Source of the DNA: Candidatus Choladousia intestinigallinarum
Lineage (GTDB): Bacteria; Bacillota; Clostridia; Lachnospirales; Lachnospiraceae
Direction: 5' to 3'
NCBI GenBank assembly: GCA_018712605.1
Contig: DVGR01000063.1
Span: 1-34,625, forward strand
DNA length: 34,625 bases
Below are positions 7,394 through 15,071 of the stretch, piece after piece. Positions within the stretch are counted from its first letter, which is position 1. Each line of letters starts with the position of its first letter. Position numbers and translations under genes: made by a program. The notes beneath the pieces are model-generated. The model searched no databases. It saw nothing but the letters and a program-made list of their open reading frames with translations, and was not told where the DNA came from.

Positions 7394-8554
7394 ATGAAGA
7401 AATGGATCAGCATCCTTTTGGCCGTATTTCTCCTGGCAGGAGCTGGGACTGGGGCCTTTGCCCAGGAAAATGCTCCTGAGATCCAGACCCCTCATGCGGC
7501 GGTGATGGAAGTCTCTACCGGTCAGATTCTCTACGAGAAGGAAGCGGACGCCAGGGTACATCCCGCCAGCGTCACGAAAATTATGACAATCCTTCTGACC
7601 TTTGAGGCTTTGGAGTCAGGGGAGATTTCTCTGGAGGATCAGGTGGTCACCAGCGCCAGGGCCAAGTCTATGGGAGGCTCACAGGTGTTTCTGGAGGAAG
7701 GGGAAGTACAGACGGTGGAGACCCTGCTGAAGTGTATTATCATCGCTTCGGGCAACGATGCGTCTGTGGCCATGGCGGAACATATCAGCAGCACGGAGGA
7801 AGCTTTTGTACAGAAAATGAATGAAGAAGCGGCCAGGCTGGGAATGGAAAACACGCATTTTGTGGATTGCTGCGGCTTGACGGATTCCTCGGAGCATTAT
7901 ACTTCCGCAAAAGACGTGGCCATTATGTCCAGGGAGCTTCTGTACCGCTTCCCTCAGGTGACAGAGTATTCTCACATCTGGATGGAAGATATCACCCATG
8001 TGACAAGGCAGGGCAGCAGTACATTTACCCTTACCAATACCAATAAGCTTCTTAGAAGCTATGACGGGTGTGACGGCCTGAAAACAGGCAGCACCAGCCT
8101 GGCTAAATTCTGTCTCAGCGCCACGGCCCGCAGGGACGGGATCCGCCTGATCAGCGTAGTGCTGGGAGCGCCGGATTCCAAGACACGTTTTTCGGAGGCG
8201 GGAAATCTCCTAAGCCATGGGTTTTCTATGTGCTCCATCTATTATGATGAAGAGATGGGCGAGCCAGGGGCTGCCAAGGTCAAGGGCGGAAAAGCTGATT
8301 TGGTAGATTTAGTTTATGAAGATGAATTTTCCTATCTGAGTACCACCGGGGAAGATTTTACCCAGATTAAGAAGGAGCTGGTGCTGGAGGAAGATCTGGA
8401 CGCTCCTGTAGAACAGGGGCAGCAGGCAGGAACGCTGGTGTACACGCTGAATGGGAAGAAGATAGGCGAGGTTCCCATCCTGGCTGCCGCTTCCGTGGAA
8501 AAAGCAGACTATAGCTACTGCCTGGGGGAGGTTTTCGACTCATGGTTTTTATGA
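7394..8554 (+). CDS. D-alanyl-D-alanine carboxypeptidase (peptidase S11, DacF-like), copy 1
   Basis: This 386-residue low-molecular-weight penicillin-binding protein removes the terminal D-Ala from peptidoglycan pentapeptides outside the membrane. A signal peptide (about 1-23, ending AFA-QE) precedes the S11 domain. Active-site motifs are S59VTK62, S119GN121 and K230TG232. A beta-rich C-terminal domain follows (about 275-375, PBP5_C-like). The closing segment, reaching YSYCLGEVFDSWFL, probably lies near the membrane. The family normally has a C-terminal amphipathic anchor. A paralogue with the same layout lies at 10956-12140. It follows the cardiolipin synthase gene by 54 bases. Confidence 0.93.
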   Translation: MKKWISILLAVFLLAGAGTGAFAQENAPEIQTPHAAVMEVSTGQILYEKEADARVHPASVTKIMTILLTFEALESGEISLEDQVVTSARAKSMGGSQVFLEEGEVQTVETLLKCIIIASGNDASVAMAEHISSTEEAFVQKMNEEAARLGMENTHFVDCCGLTDSSEHYTSAKDVAIMSRELLYRFPQVTEYSHIWMEDITHVTRQGSSTFTLTNTNKLLRSYDGCDGLKTGSTSLAKFCLSATARRDGIRLISVVLGAPDSKTRFSEAGNLLSHGFSMCSIYYDEEMGEPGAAKVKGGKADLVDLVYEDEFSYLSTTGEDFTQIKKELVLEEDLDAPVEQGQQAGTLVYTLNGKKIGEVPILAAASVEKADYSYCLGEVFDSWFL

Positions 8555-8579
8555 GGCGCCCCGGATGAAACTTGCCCTC

Positions 8580-8608
8580 TTGAACCATTTTCTCACTTAT
8601 GGTATACT
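8580..8608 (+). promoter_or_regulatory. Promoter of the metallophosphoesterase-scpA-scpB-carboxypeptidase unit
   Basis: TTGAAC (8580-8585), a 17-base spacer and TATACT (8603-8608) lie in the 147-base gap after the first carboxypeptidase. About 85 bases of leader follow. They contain a GGAGG followed by a 6-codon TTG frame, too short to be called a gene. Confidence 0.7.
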
Positions 8609-8701
8609 TCAAGAATTGATAAAAACGGAGGCTGCAGTTGGCGAAATACAGAATTTAAACAGCCACAGCCGGAGTGCGGCAGCGGAAAGGATAAGCTTGA
8701 T

Positions 8702-9499
8702 ATGAAGGATGTAAAGGTGACCCGCTACAAGGTGCGGGTCAGCCGGGAGGAAAACCGTCCGGCCCAGCCGTTTTCGGCCGTTTTTTTAAGTGACCTCCAT
8801 AATGCCGGATATGGAGAGGGAAACAGCAGGCTTCTTGCTGAGATCAGGAATCAGTCTCCCCAGGCAGTGTTCGTGGCCGGGGATATGGTGACGGCGGAGG
8901 AAAGTGCAGGCACCAATCAGGCTCTTTCACTCCTGGATGGACTGACGAAGCAGTATCCGGTCTATTATGCCAACGGGAACCATGAGTCCCGGCTGAAAGC
9001 CCAGCGGGAGAAGTATGGGGATTTATATGAAAAGTATTCCCAGGCCATTAAAAGCCTGGGGGTTCATCTCCTTGAAAATACATGCGAGAAAATAGAACTG
9101 GGGCGTGTGAGCCTTGCGGTATGGGGTTACGAGCTGCCTATAGAGTATTTTAAAAGAGGCAGGCTTCGCAGGCTGAGTCCGGAACAGATAGGGGAGACCC
9201 TTGGGGAGCCCCTGCCGGGGTGCTTTAACCTTCTCCTGGCCCATCACCCGGAATATTTTCCGGTGTATGCCAGGTGGGGAGCTGACCTTACTCTGTCCGG
9301 GCATCTCCACGGAGGAATGGTAAGGCTTCCGGGGCTGGGCGGAGTGATCAGTCCCAGGTTCCGCCTGTTCCCGGCCTTTGACCGGGGACTGTTTTCCAGG
9401 GGAGACAAGAAGCTGATCGTCAGTGCGGGGCTTGGAACCCACACGATTCCAGTCAGGTTCAATAATCCTCCGGAACTGGTGGTCATCGACTTCATTTAG
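8702..9499 (+). CDS. Calcineurin-like metallophosphoesterase (YkuE/YaeI-like)
   Basis: This 265-residue protein has the full binuclear-metal phosphoesterase signature in order: D31-L-H33 (SDLH), G60-D61, G92NHE95, then H181/H182 and G200HLH203. The C-terminal pattern GHLHGG followed by a proline/glycine strand and a GLGTHTIPVRFNNPPELVVI ending resembles the YkuE/YaeI group, whose members act on lipid phosphates such as UDP-diacylglucosamine or remain uncharacterised. No signal peptide or membrane helix is visible, so it is probably cytoplasmic or peripheral. It is the first gene of a run with scpA, scpB and a carboxypeptidase. The substrate cannot be read from the sequence. Confidence 0.85.
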   Translation: MKDVKVTRYKVRVSREENRPAQPFSAVFLSDLHNAGYGEGNSRLLAEIRNQSPQAVFVAGDMVTAEESAGTNQALSLLDGLTKQYPVYYANGNHESRLKAQREKYGDLYEKYSQAIKSLGVHLLENTCEKIELGRVSLAVWGYELPIEYFKRGRLRRLSPEQIGETLGEPLPGCFNLLLAHHPEYFPVYARWGADLTLSGHLHGGMVRLPGLGGVISPRFRLFPAFDRGLFSRGDKKLIVSAGLGTHTIPVRFNNPPELVVIDFI

Positions 9500-9539
9500 G
9501 CTGCGCCAGACAGGCAGAAAAGGAAGGCGGAAAGAAAAT

Positions 9540-10334
9540 ATGGGTATACCGGTAAAGCTGGAAGTATTTCAGGGGCCGCTGGATTTGCTGCTGCACCTGA
9601 TTGAAAAAAACAAAGTAAATATTTACGATATTCCCATTGTGGAGATTACGGATCAGTATATGGAGTACGTCCGCCAGATGCAGGGGGAGAGCCTGGAAGT
9701 CATGAGCGAATTCCTGGTAATGGCAGCCACCCTGCTGGACATTAAATCCAGGATGCTTCTTCCGCCGGAGAAGGATGAAGAGGGAGAAGAGCAGGATCCC
9801 AGAGCGGAGCTGGTTCAGAAGCTGCTGGAATATAAAATGTATAAATATATGTCCTATGAGCTCAGGGAGCGGCAGGAGAATGCGGCCTTTACCCTGTATA
9901 AGGAACCGGACCTCCCGGAGGAAGTGAAAGCATACCGTCAGCCGGTGGATGTGGAGGAACTTCTTGCGGGGATAACGGTGCAGAAGCTGCACCGGGTTTT
10001 TGAGGATATCATGCGCAGGCAGGAGGACCGGATTGACCCGATCCGAAGCAAGTTCGGCACCCTGGAAAAAGAAGAAGTCGACCTTAACGAGACCATGGGA
10101 TTTGTGACACGGTATATTGCCGGGGAAGGCTCCTGTACCTTCCGGCAGCTTTTGACTCTAAGAAAGGGAAAGCTGTATGTGATTGTCACCTTTATGACCC
10201 TTCTGGAGCTGATGAAAGAGGGCAGGGTGGAAGTGAAGCAGGAAGGTACTTTTCAGGAAATCTATATTAAAGCGATGCCGGCTCTCTATGAAGAAGAGCA
10301 GGAGGTCTCTCTTGCGGAAGCCGGCCTGGAGTGA
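9540..10334 (+). CDS. scpA: Segregation and condensation protein A (kleisin)
   Basis: ScpA is the kleisin that bridges SMC heads and, with ScpB, forms the condensin complex that compacts and segregates the nucleoid. The frame is open from further upstream, but the ATG at 9540 gives the canonical N-terminus MGIPVKLEVFQGPLDLLLHLIEK and has a purine-rich AGGAAGGCGGAAAG in front. The product is 264 residues, usual for the family. The N-terminal SMC-neck-binding part (1-90) holds IYDIPIVEITDQY and LVMAATLLDIKSRMLLP. The C-terminal winged-helix part (about 180-255) ends in EGRVEVKQEGTFQEIYI. scpB follows after 28 bases. Confidence 0.95.
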   Translation: MGIPVKLEVFQGPLDLLLHLIEKNKVNIYDIPIVEITDQYMEYVRQMQGESLEVMSEFLVMAATLLDIKSRMLLPPEKDEEGEEQDPRAELVQKLLEYKMYKYMSYELRERQENAAFTLYKEPDLPEEVKAYRQPVDVEELLAGITVQKLHRVFEDIMRRQEDRIDPIRSKFGTLEKEEVDLNETMGFVTRYIAGEGSCTFRQLLTLRKGKLYVIVTFMTLLELMKEGRVEVKQEGTFQEIYIKAMPALYEEEQEVSLAEAGLE

Positions 10335-10362
10335 TCAGTTAGAAAGAGCAGGGGGAAATACA

Positions 10363-10935
10363 GTGGAAGCGGAAAAGAAAACAGAAGCTGCGGTTGAAGC
10401 CATCCTTTTTGCTATGGGGGACTCTGTGGAGCTTGAGAAGATTGCGGCGGCGCTGGAGCTGAGTAAAGAAGAGACGAAGGCCGTGATCGAGAGGATGATG
10501 GAAAAGTACCAGCAGGAGGACCGGGGCGTGCGGATTATTGAGCTGGAGGATTCTTATCAGATGTGTACCAAGAGCGAGCTCTATGAATATCTGATCCGCA
10601 TTGCCAAGCAGCCCAAAAAGCCTGTGCTGACGGAGGTGGTGATGGAGACGCTGTCTATTATCGCCTACAAACAGCCGGTTACGAAGCTGGAGCTGGAGAA
10701 AATCCGGGGAGTAAAATGTGACCATGCCGTCAATAAGCTGGTGGAGTATGGCCTTGTGCAGGAGGTAGGGAGGCTGGATGCCCCGGGGCGTCCGCTGCTT
10801 TTCGGAACCACGGAGGAGTTTCTGCGCCATTTTGGGGTACAGTCGCTGGAAGAGCTTCCATCGCTGAATCCTGTCCAGATGGAGGATTTTAAGGCAGAGG
10901 CGGAGGAAGAGGTTCAGATGAAGCTGGAAGTGTAG
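10363..10935 (+). CDS. scpB: Segregation and condensation protein B
   Basis: ScpB dimerises through paired winged-helix domains and binds ScpA in the SMC condensin. The frame runs back into scpA, but the GTG at 10363 is preferred because GGGGGA lies six bases upstream and the product then opens with the family pattern EAILFAMGDSVELEKIAAAL. The 190-residue product includes LTEVVMETLSIIAYKQPVTKLELEKIRGV and LVEYGLVQEVGRLDAPGRP, both hallmarks of ScpB, and ends in an acidic tail. An alternative start inside the scpA 3' end (10288) would add 25 residues unlike the family. Confidence 0.93.
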   Translation: MEAEKKTEAAVEAILFAMGDSVELEKIAAALELSKEETKAVIERMMEKYQQEDRGVRIIELEDSYQMCTKSELYEYLIRIAKQPKKPVLTEVVMETLSIIAYKQPVTKLELEKIRGVKCDHAVNKLVEYGLVQEVGRLDAPGRPLLFGTTEEFLRHFGVQSLEELPSLNPVQMEDFKAEAEEEVQMKLEV

Positions 10936-10955
10936 AGATGACAGGGAGGGCCTGA

Positions 10956-12140
10956 ATGAAGAAAAGGAAAAAATATGCAGCAGTTCTTGTGCTTTCCTGC
11001 GTTCTGGGAATTTGCCCGGCGCAGGCCAAGGCAGGGGAGGATTTAGAGTTATACGCCCGCAGCGCCGTGTTAATGGACGGAAGCAGCGGGCGTATTCTTT
11101 ATGGAAAAGAGCCGGATCAGCCTATGCCCATGGCCAGCACAACGAAAATCATGACATGCATCCTGGCCTTGGAAGAGGCAGGAGGCCTTGAAGGGGCCAA
11201 AAAGACAGTCTGTCAGGTGTCAGGGGAGGCGGCCGCCCAGCCCCAGGTAAAGCTGGGCATGCAGGAGGGGGAGAACTTTTATCTGTCTGACCTGCTGTAC
11301 TCCCTGATGCTGGAATCCCACAATGACACGGCAGTCTGTGTGGCGGAGACCATTGGAGGAAGCCTGGAGGCTTTTGCGGAAAAGATGAATGAGAAAGCCC
11401 GGGAGATCGGCTGTGAGGACACGTATTACATTACCCCCAACGGGCTGGATGCGGCGGATCAGGGAGGGATTCACCACACTACGGCGGCGGATCTGGCGGC
11501 GGTCATGCGGTACTGCCTCGTTTCATCGCCGGCGGCGGCAGATTTCCTTACCGTCACCTCCGAACCGTCCTACACGTTTTCTGACACAGAGGGAGGCCGC
11601 AGCTTTTCCTGCGTCAATCATAACGCTTTTCTGAGCATGATGGAGGGGGCGCTCACCGGCAAGACGGGGTATACGGCTGATGCGGGTTACTGCTATGTGG
11701 GGGCTCTCCAGAGAGAAGACACGCTGCTGATCGTCTCCCTGCTGGCCTGCGGCTGGCCGGGAAATAAGGGGTATAAATGGGTTGACACAAGAAAGCTGAT
11801 GGAATATGGGCTGGATCATTACAGGATGGTGAATCTCACCCAGGAAGAGCTTGTCCTGCCTGAGGTTACGGTTCAGGGAGGACAGCAGGAAACCGTGGAT
11901 GTCTCAGCAGAGCTGCCCTCCGTGAAAATGCTGATGAAAGAAGGGGAGCAGGTACAAAGAACCGTGCGGCTTAAAAGCATGGCCAAGGCCCCTGTGACCG
12001 CAGGGGAAGAGATGGGAGAGGTGGTTTATCTGGTGGAGGGGATTCCCTATGTCAGGGCCCTGGTGACGGCAGATGAGTTCGTTGGAGAATACAATTATGC
12101 TTACTGCCTGGAGAAAATCATGGAAGAATTCTGTCTGTAG
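10956..12140 (+). CDS. D-alanyl-D-alanine carboxypeptidase (peptidase S11, DacF-like), copy 2
   Basis: This 394-residue exported carboxypeptidase has the same fold and domain order as the gene at 7394-8554. A signal peptide (about 1-26, lysine-rich start then AQAKA) leads into the S11 domain with S61TTK64, S121HN123 and K236TG238. The second motif is SHN rather than the SGN of copy 1. A C-terminal beta-domain (about 290-385) ends in YNYAYCLEKIMEEF, mirroring the end of copy 1. AGGGAGG lies six bases before the ATG, and scpB ends 20 bases upstream. Placing a dac gene directly after scpAB is a recurrent Firmicute arrangement, so this copy is likely the conserved neighbour. Confidence 0.93.
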   Translation: MKKRKKYAAVLVLSCVLGICPAQAKAGEDLELYARSAVLMDGSSGRILYGKEPDQPMPMASTTKIMTCILALEEAGGLEGAKKTVCQVSGEAAAQPQVKLGMQEGENFYLSDLLYSLMLESHNDTAVCVAETIGGSLEAFAEKMNEKAREIGCEDTYYITPNGLDAADQGGIHHTTAADLAAVMRYCLVSSPAAADFLTVTSEPSYTFSDTEGGRSFSCVNHNAFLSMMEGALTGKTGYTADAGYCYVGALQREDTLLIVSLLACGWPGNKGYKWVDTRKLMEYGLDHYRMVNLTQEELVLPEVTVQGGQQETVDVSAELPSVKMLMKEGEQVQRTVRLKSMAKAPVTAGEEMGEVVYLVEGIPYVRALVTADEFVGEYNYAYCLEKIMEEFCL

Positions 12141-12147
12141 GAGAGTT

Positions 12148-12187
12148 TACCCCTTGCATTTTTAACGCAAAAAGGGTACTATATACT
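12148..12187 (+). promoter_or_regulatory. Promoter region of the carboxyltransferase / Na+ pump operon, with a dyad
   Basis: TTGCAT (12154-12159), a 17-base spacer and TACTAT (12177-12182) form a plausible promoter, with an overlapping TATACT at 12182-12187 as an alternative -10. An interrupted dyad covers it: TACCC-C-TTGC (12148-12157) against GCAA-AAA-GGGTA (12167-12178). The dyad could be an operator or the remains of a terminator for the upstream gene; there is no T-tract. Confidence 0.45.
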
Positions 12188-12232
12188 AGGCAGAAATTAG
12201 TCATATTTTAATATAAGATGGAGGACTGTAGA

Positions 12233-13669
12233 ATGAGTAATACATCACAAAGCTTAGCAGGCAAGAGGATATCCGGCTTGCTTGATGAGAACAGTTTTGT
12301 TGAGATCGGTGCCAACGTAACTGCCAGAAGCACGGATTTCAACATGCAGCAGACAGAAACACCGGGTGACGGAGTTATAACCGGCTATGGCGTGATTGCA
12401 GGGCGCCTGGTATATGTATACAGTCAGGATGCTTCTGTTTTAGGGGGCACCATCGGTGAGATGCATGCAAAGAAGATTACCGCTCTTTATGACATGGCCA
12501 TGAAGATGGGAGCTCCTGTGATCGGCCTTCTGGACTGTGCGGGACTGAGGCTTCAGGAAGCTACCGACGCACTGAACGCCTTTGGAGAGATTTATCAGAA
12601 ACAAGCCATGGCTTCAGGTGTGGTTCCGCAGATTGCGGCTGTTTTTGGAAGATGCGGCGGAGGGCTGGCTCTTGTACCGGCTCTTGCGGACTTTACTTTT
12701 ATGGAAGGCTCCAGCGCAGAGCTTTTCGTGAACACGCCCAATGCCCTGGCAGGCAACACAAAAGAAAAATGCAATACTGCATCTGCAGAATTCCAGAGTG
12801 CGGAAGCAGGGCTTGTGGATTTTGTGGGAAGTGAGGACGAGATCCTCTCCCAGATCCGTGAACTTGTGGATCTGCTTCCTTCCAACAATGAGGATGACAG
12901 CCAGTACCAGGAGTGTACGGACGATCTGAACCGTGTCTGCACGGATCTGGCCAATGCCCTGGGAGATCCCGCTGTTTTGGCGGCAGATCTGGCTGACGGA
13001 CATAATTTCCTGGAGGTTAAGAAAGATTACGCCAAGGATATGGTGACAGGGTTTATCCGTCTGAACGGAGCCACGGTAGGCGTTGTGGCCAACCGCACGG
13101 AGCTCTATGACGAAGAAGGAAATACGGCAGAGACCTTTGACTGTGCCCTCAGCGCAAAAGGCGCCCTGAAGGCAGCGGAGTTCGTGAATTTCTGCGATGC
13201 TTTTGAGATTCCGGTTCTCTCTGTGACCAACGTGGAAGGCTTCAAAGCAAGCAAATGCACGGAGAAGCGGATTGCCAAGGCGGCGGCGAAGCTTACATAC
13301 GCTTTTGCCAACGCAACGGTTCCCAAGGTAAACGTGATTACCGGCAAGGCATTTGGAAGCGCGTATGTGGCTATGAACAGCAAGGCGGTAGGGGCTGACG
13401 TGACCTTTGCCTGGAGCCAGGCCCAGATCGGCATGATGGAGCCGCAGTTGGCAGCCAAGATCATGTATGGGAACGAAAGCGCCACTGTTATCAATGAGAA
13501 AGCGGCAGAGTATGCGGCCCTCCAGTCCAGCGCCATGGCGTCTGCCAGGAGAGGATATGTAGATACAGTGATTGAAGCGGAGGATACGAGAAAATACGTA
13601 ATCGGCGCTTTTGAAATGCTGTTCACGAAGAGAGAGGATCGCCCGTCCAAAAAGCACGGAACGGTCTAA
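12233..13669 (+). CDS. Acyl-CoA carboxyltransferase subunit (MmdA / transcarboxylase 12S-like)
   Basis: This 478-residue crotonase-fold carboxyltransferase has the tandem N- and C-lobe layout of MmdA, PccB and transcarboxylase 12S. Such subunits move CO2 between an acyl-CoA (methylmalonyl, malonyl or glutaconyl) and biotin. The first oxyanion-hole segment is present as FGRCGGG (about 138-144), and the second as G371KAFGSAY378. The conserved DSGGARIQEG segment is changed to DCAGLRLQEA (101-110), so the protein is divergent and the acyl-CoA is uncertain. The ATG at 12233 is chosen because GGAGGA (12220-12225) lies seven bases upstream; the ATG at 12218 overlaps that site. First of five co-directional genes; no biotin carboxylase is present, which argues for decarboxylase or transcarboxylase use. 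Confidence 0.82.
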   Translation: MSNTSQSLAGKRISGLLDENSFVEIGANVTARSTDFNMQQTETPGDGVITGYGVIAGRLVYVYSQDASVLGGTIGEMHAKKITALYDMAMKMGAPVIGLLDCAGLRLQEATDALNAFGEIYQKQAMASGVVPQIAAVFGRCGGGLALVPALADFTFMEGSSAELFVNTPNALAGNTKEKCNTASAEFQSAEAGLVDFVGSEDEILSQIRELVDLLPSNNEDDSQYQECTDDLNRVCTDLANALGDPAVLAADLADGHNFLEVKKDYAKDMVTGFIRLNGATVGVVANRTELYDEEGNTAETFDCALSAKGALKAAEFVNFCDAFEIPVLSVTNVEGFKASKCTEKRIAKAAAKLTYAFANATVPKVNVITGKAFGSAYVAMNSKAVGADVTFAWSQAQIGMMEPQLAAKIMYGNESATVINEKAAEYAALQSSAMASARRGYVDTVIEAEDTRKYVIGAFEMLFTKREDRPSKKHGTV

Positions 13670-13683
13670 GCGAGGTGAATCAG

Positions 13684-14622
13684 ATGAAACATAGATTAAG
13701 TGCAATACTGCTTGCAGCAGGGCTCACCGTGTCTGCCTTCTCCATGGGCGTATCGGCAGAAGAGACAGAGACTGAGGCAGGGCAGCAGGCTACGGAGGCT
13801 GTGACAGAGGCGGCAGACCTGGAGGAAGAAGAGGTTCAGGAAGCCTTAAGCGAGGCGGAGTCCGAGCTGGAATCCCAGGAACAGGCGGCCCAGAGCGAGG
13901 CTTCCGGTACAGAGACAGAAAGCGAGACCGAGTCAGAGTCCATGTCAGAGGAGGAATACTACGTCAGCATTGCCGAGTCTTACCTTCAGACCTTAAGCGA
14001 TATGGACGATGCCAGCCTGGCGGCCATGGAAGAGAGCGATGACGCAGGATCCGCCCTGGTTGCTTTTAACTGGGCATCCGCTCAGGGGGAGCTGGGGGAT
14101 TTTGAGGAAGTTACCAGCGTGGAAGTATCCATGGAGGGACAGAATCTGATCCTTCTGGCCCATGCGAAATATGAAGAAGTTGCGGACACCACGGACGTGG
14201 AAGTGACCTTTACATTTACGGTACAGAGTACTTCCATGGCGCTTTCCAATATCGAATGGAATGTGGAATATCCTTTGAGTACGCTGCTTCAGAGAGCCGG
14301 TCTGAATACAGTGATGGGACTGGCCATCGTGTTTGCGGCTTTGGCATTCCTTACCTTCGTGATCGGAAAGCTTCACTTTATTTCTGATTTTGTGGAAGGA
14401 AAGGGAAAGAAAAAAATAAAAGAAGAACAGCCTGCCCAGGCGGCAGCGGTGCCGGTACAGGCAGTTCCGGAGCCGGAGCCGGAAGAAGAGGATCTGACGG
14501 ACGACCTGGAGCTGGTGGCAGTGATCGCAGCGGCTATTGCCGCTTCGGAAAACAGATCCCCGGAGGGATTTGTGGTTCGCTCCATCCGCAAGGCAAATAA
14601 GAGAAACTGGCGCAACGCCTGA
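13684..14622 (+). CDS. OadG-family decarboxylase subunit with secreted N-terminal domain
   Basis: This 312-residue protein is much longer than classic OadG/MmdD (about 80-120 residues). In order it shows a signal peptide (1-25, GVSA-EE), a Glu/Ser/Thr/Ala-rich acidic stretch (26-90), a folded extracytoplasmic domain of about 100 residues (91-195) containing a DFEEVTSVEVSMEGQNLILLA strand pattern, a transmembrane helix (209-229), an Ala/Pro/Glu linker, and a cytoplasmic tail with DDLELVAVIAAAIAASE and a terminal VRSIRKANKRNW box. The single helix plus the VAVIAAAIAA and R-R-x-x-x-W ending is the OadG-like part, which in known pumps assembles the alpha and beta subunits. GCGAGGTG lies before the ATG at 13684, and the gene follows the transferase by 14 bases. 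The role of the outer domain is unknown. Confidence 0.75.
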   Translation: MKHRLSAILLAAGLTVSAFSMGVSAEETETEAGQQATEAVTEAADLEEEEVQEALSEAESELESQEQAAQSEASGTETESETESESMSEEEYYVSIAESYLQTLSDMDDASLAAMEESDDAGSALVAFNWASAQGELGDFEEVTSVEVSMEGQNLILLAHAKYEEVADTTDVEVTFTFTVQSTSMALSNIEWNVEYPLSTLLQRAGLNTVMGLAIVFAALAFLTFVIGKLHFISDFVEGKGKKKIKEEQPAQAAAVPVQAVPEPEPEEEDLTDDLELVAVIAAAIAASENRSPEGFVVRSIRKANKRNWRNA

Positions 14623-14649
14623 ACACCATAATTACAGGAGGATAGACTG

Positions 14650-15054
14650 ATGAAAACTTATACAATTACAGTAAATGGAAATGTGTACGATGTGACAGTG
14701 GAAGAGGGAACCGCTGCTGCGGCAGCTCCCGCACCGGCAGCCCCCAAGGCAGCTCCTGCTGCTCCTAAGGCAGCACCGGCAGCCCCCAAGGCGGCTCCCG
14801 CACCGAAAGCAGCGCCCGCTCCTGCAGCAGGCGGCGCCGGATCCGTTCAGGTGACAGCTTCTGTTCCCGGCAAGATCTGCAGCATAGAGGCCAGCGTGGG
14901 ACAGGCTGTGAAGGCCGGAGATTCCATTGTGGTTCTGGAAGCTATGAAGATGGAGATTCCTGTAGTTGCGCCCCAGGACGGTACGGTGGCAAGCATTAAT
15001 GTAGCGGCAGGCCAGGCTGTGGAATCTGGCGATGTTCTTGCGACCATGAACTAA
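14650..15054 (+). CDS. Biotin carboxyl carrier protein (decarboxylase gamma / transcarboxylase 1.3S-like)
   Basis: This free-standing 134-residue carrier has three parts: an N-terminal strand segment (1-20, MKTYTITVNGNVYDVTVEE), an Ala/Pro/Lys linker (21-63), and a biotinyl domain (65-134). The biotinylation site is VLEAMKMEIPV with acceptor K100, set in two symmetric half-domains as in lipoyl/biotinyl folds. The flexible linker lets biotin swing between active sites. It is the only biotin acceptor in the operon, so it presumably serves both carboxyltransferases and the membrane pump. GGAGGATAG precedes the ATG. The biotin ligase that would load it is not in the window. Confidence 0.93.
   Translation: MKTYTITVNGNVYDVTVEEGTAAAAAPAPAAPKAAPAAPKAAPAAPKAAPAPKAAPAPAAGGAGSVQVTASVPGKICSIEASVGQAVKAGDSIVVLEAMKMEIPVVAPQDGTVASINVAAGQAVESGDVLATMN
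14743..14820 (+). repeat. Ala-Pro-Lys linker repeats in the biotin carrier
   Basis: Two heptads PKAAPAA and two hexads PKAAPA (residues 32-57) are encoded in tandem. Synonymous codons differ between units, so the repeat is kept at protein level more than at DNA level. Confidence 0.8.
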
Positions 15055-15071
15055 GAACAGGGGGTAATGAA

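Noticed and set aside
8637-8660. Six-codon TTG frame after GGAGG, before the metallophosphoesterase gene
   Set aside because: Too short to support as a gene; it has no recognisable leader-peptide pattern, and the GGAGG could be chance.
12614-13705. Long minus-strand frame antisense to the acyl-CoA carboxyltransferase gene
   Set aside because: Cysteine- and arginine-rich shadow sequence with no domain resemblance; the plus-strand gene is part of a coherent operon.
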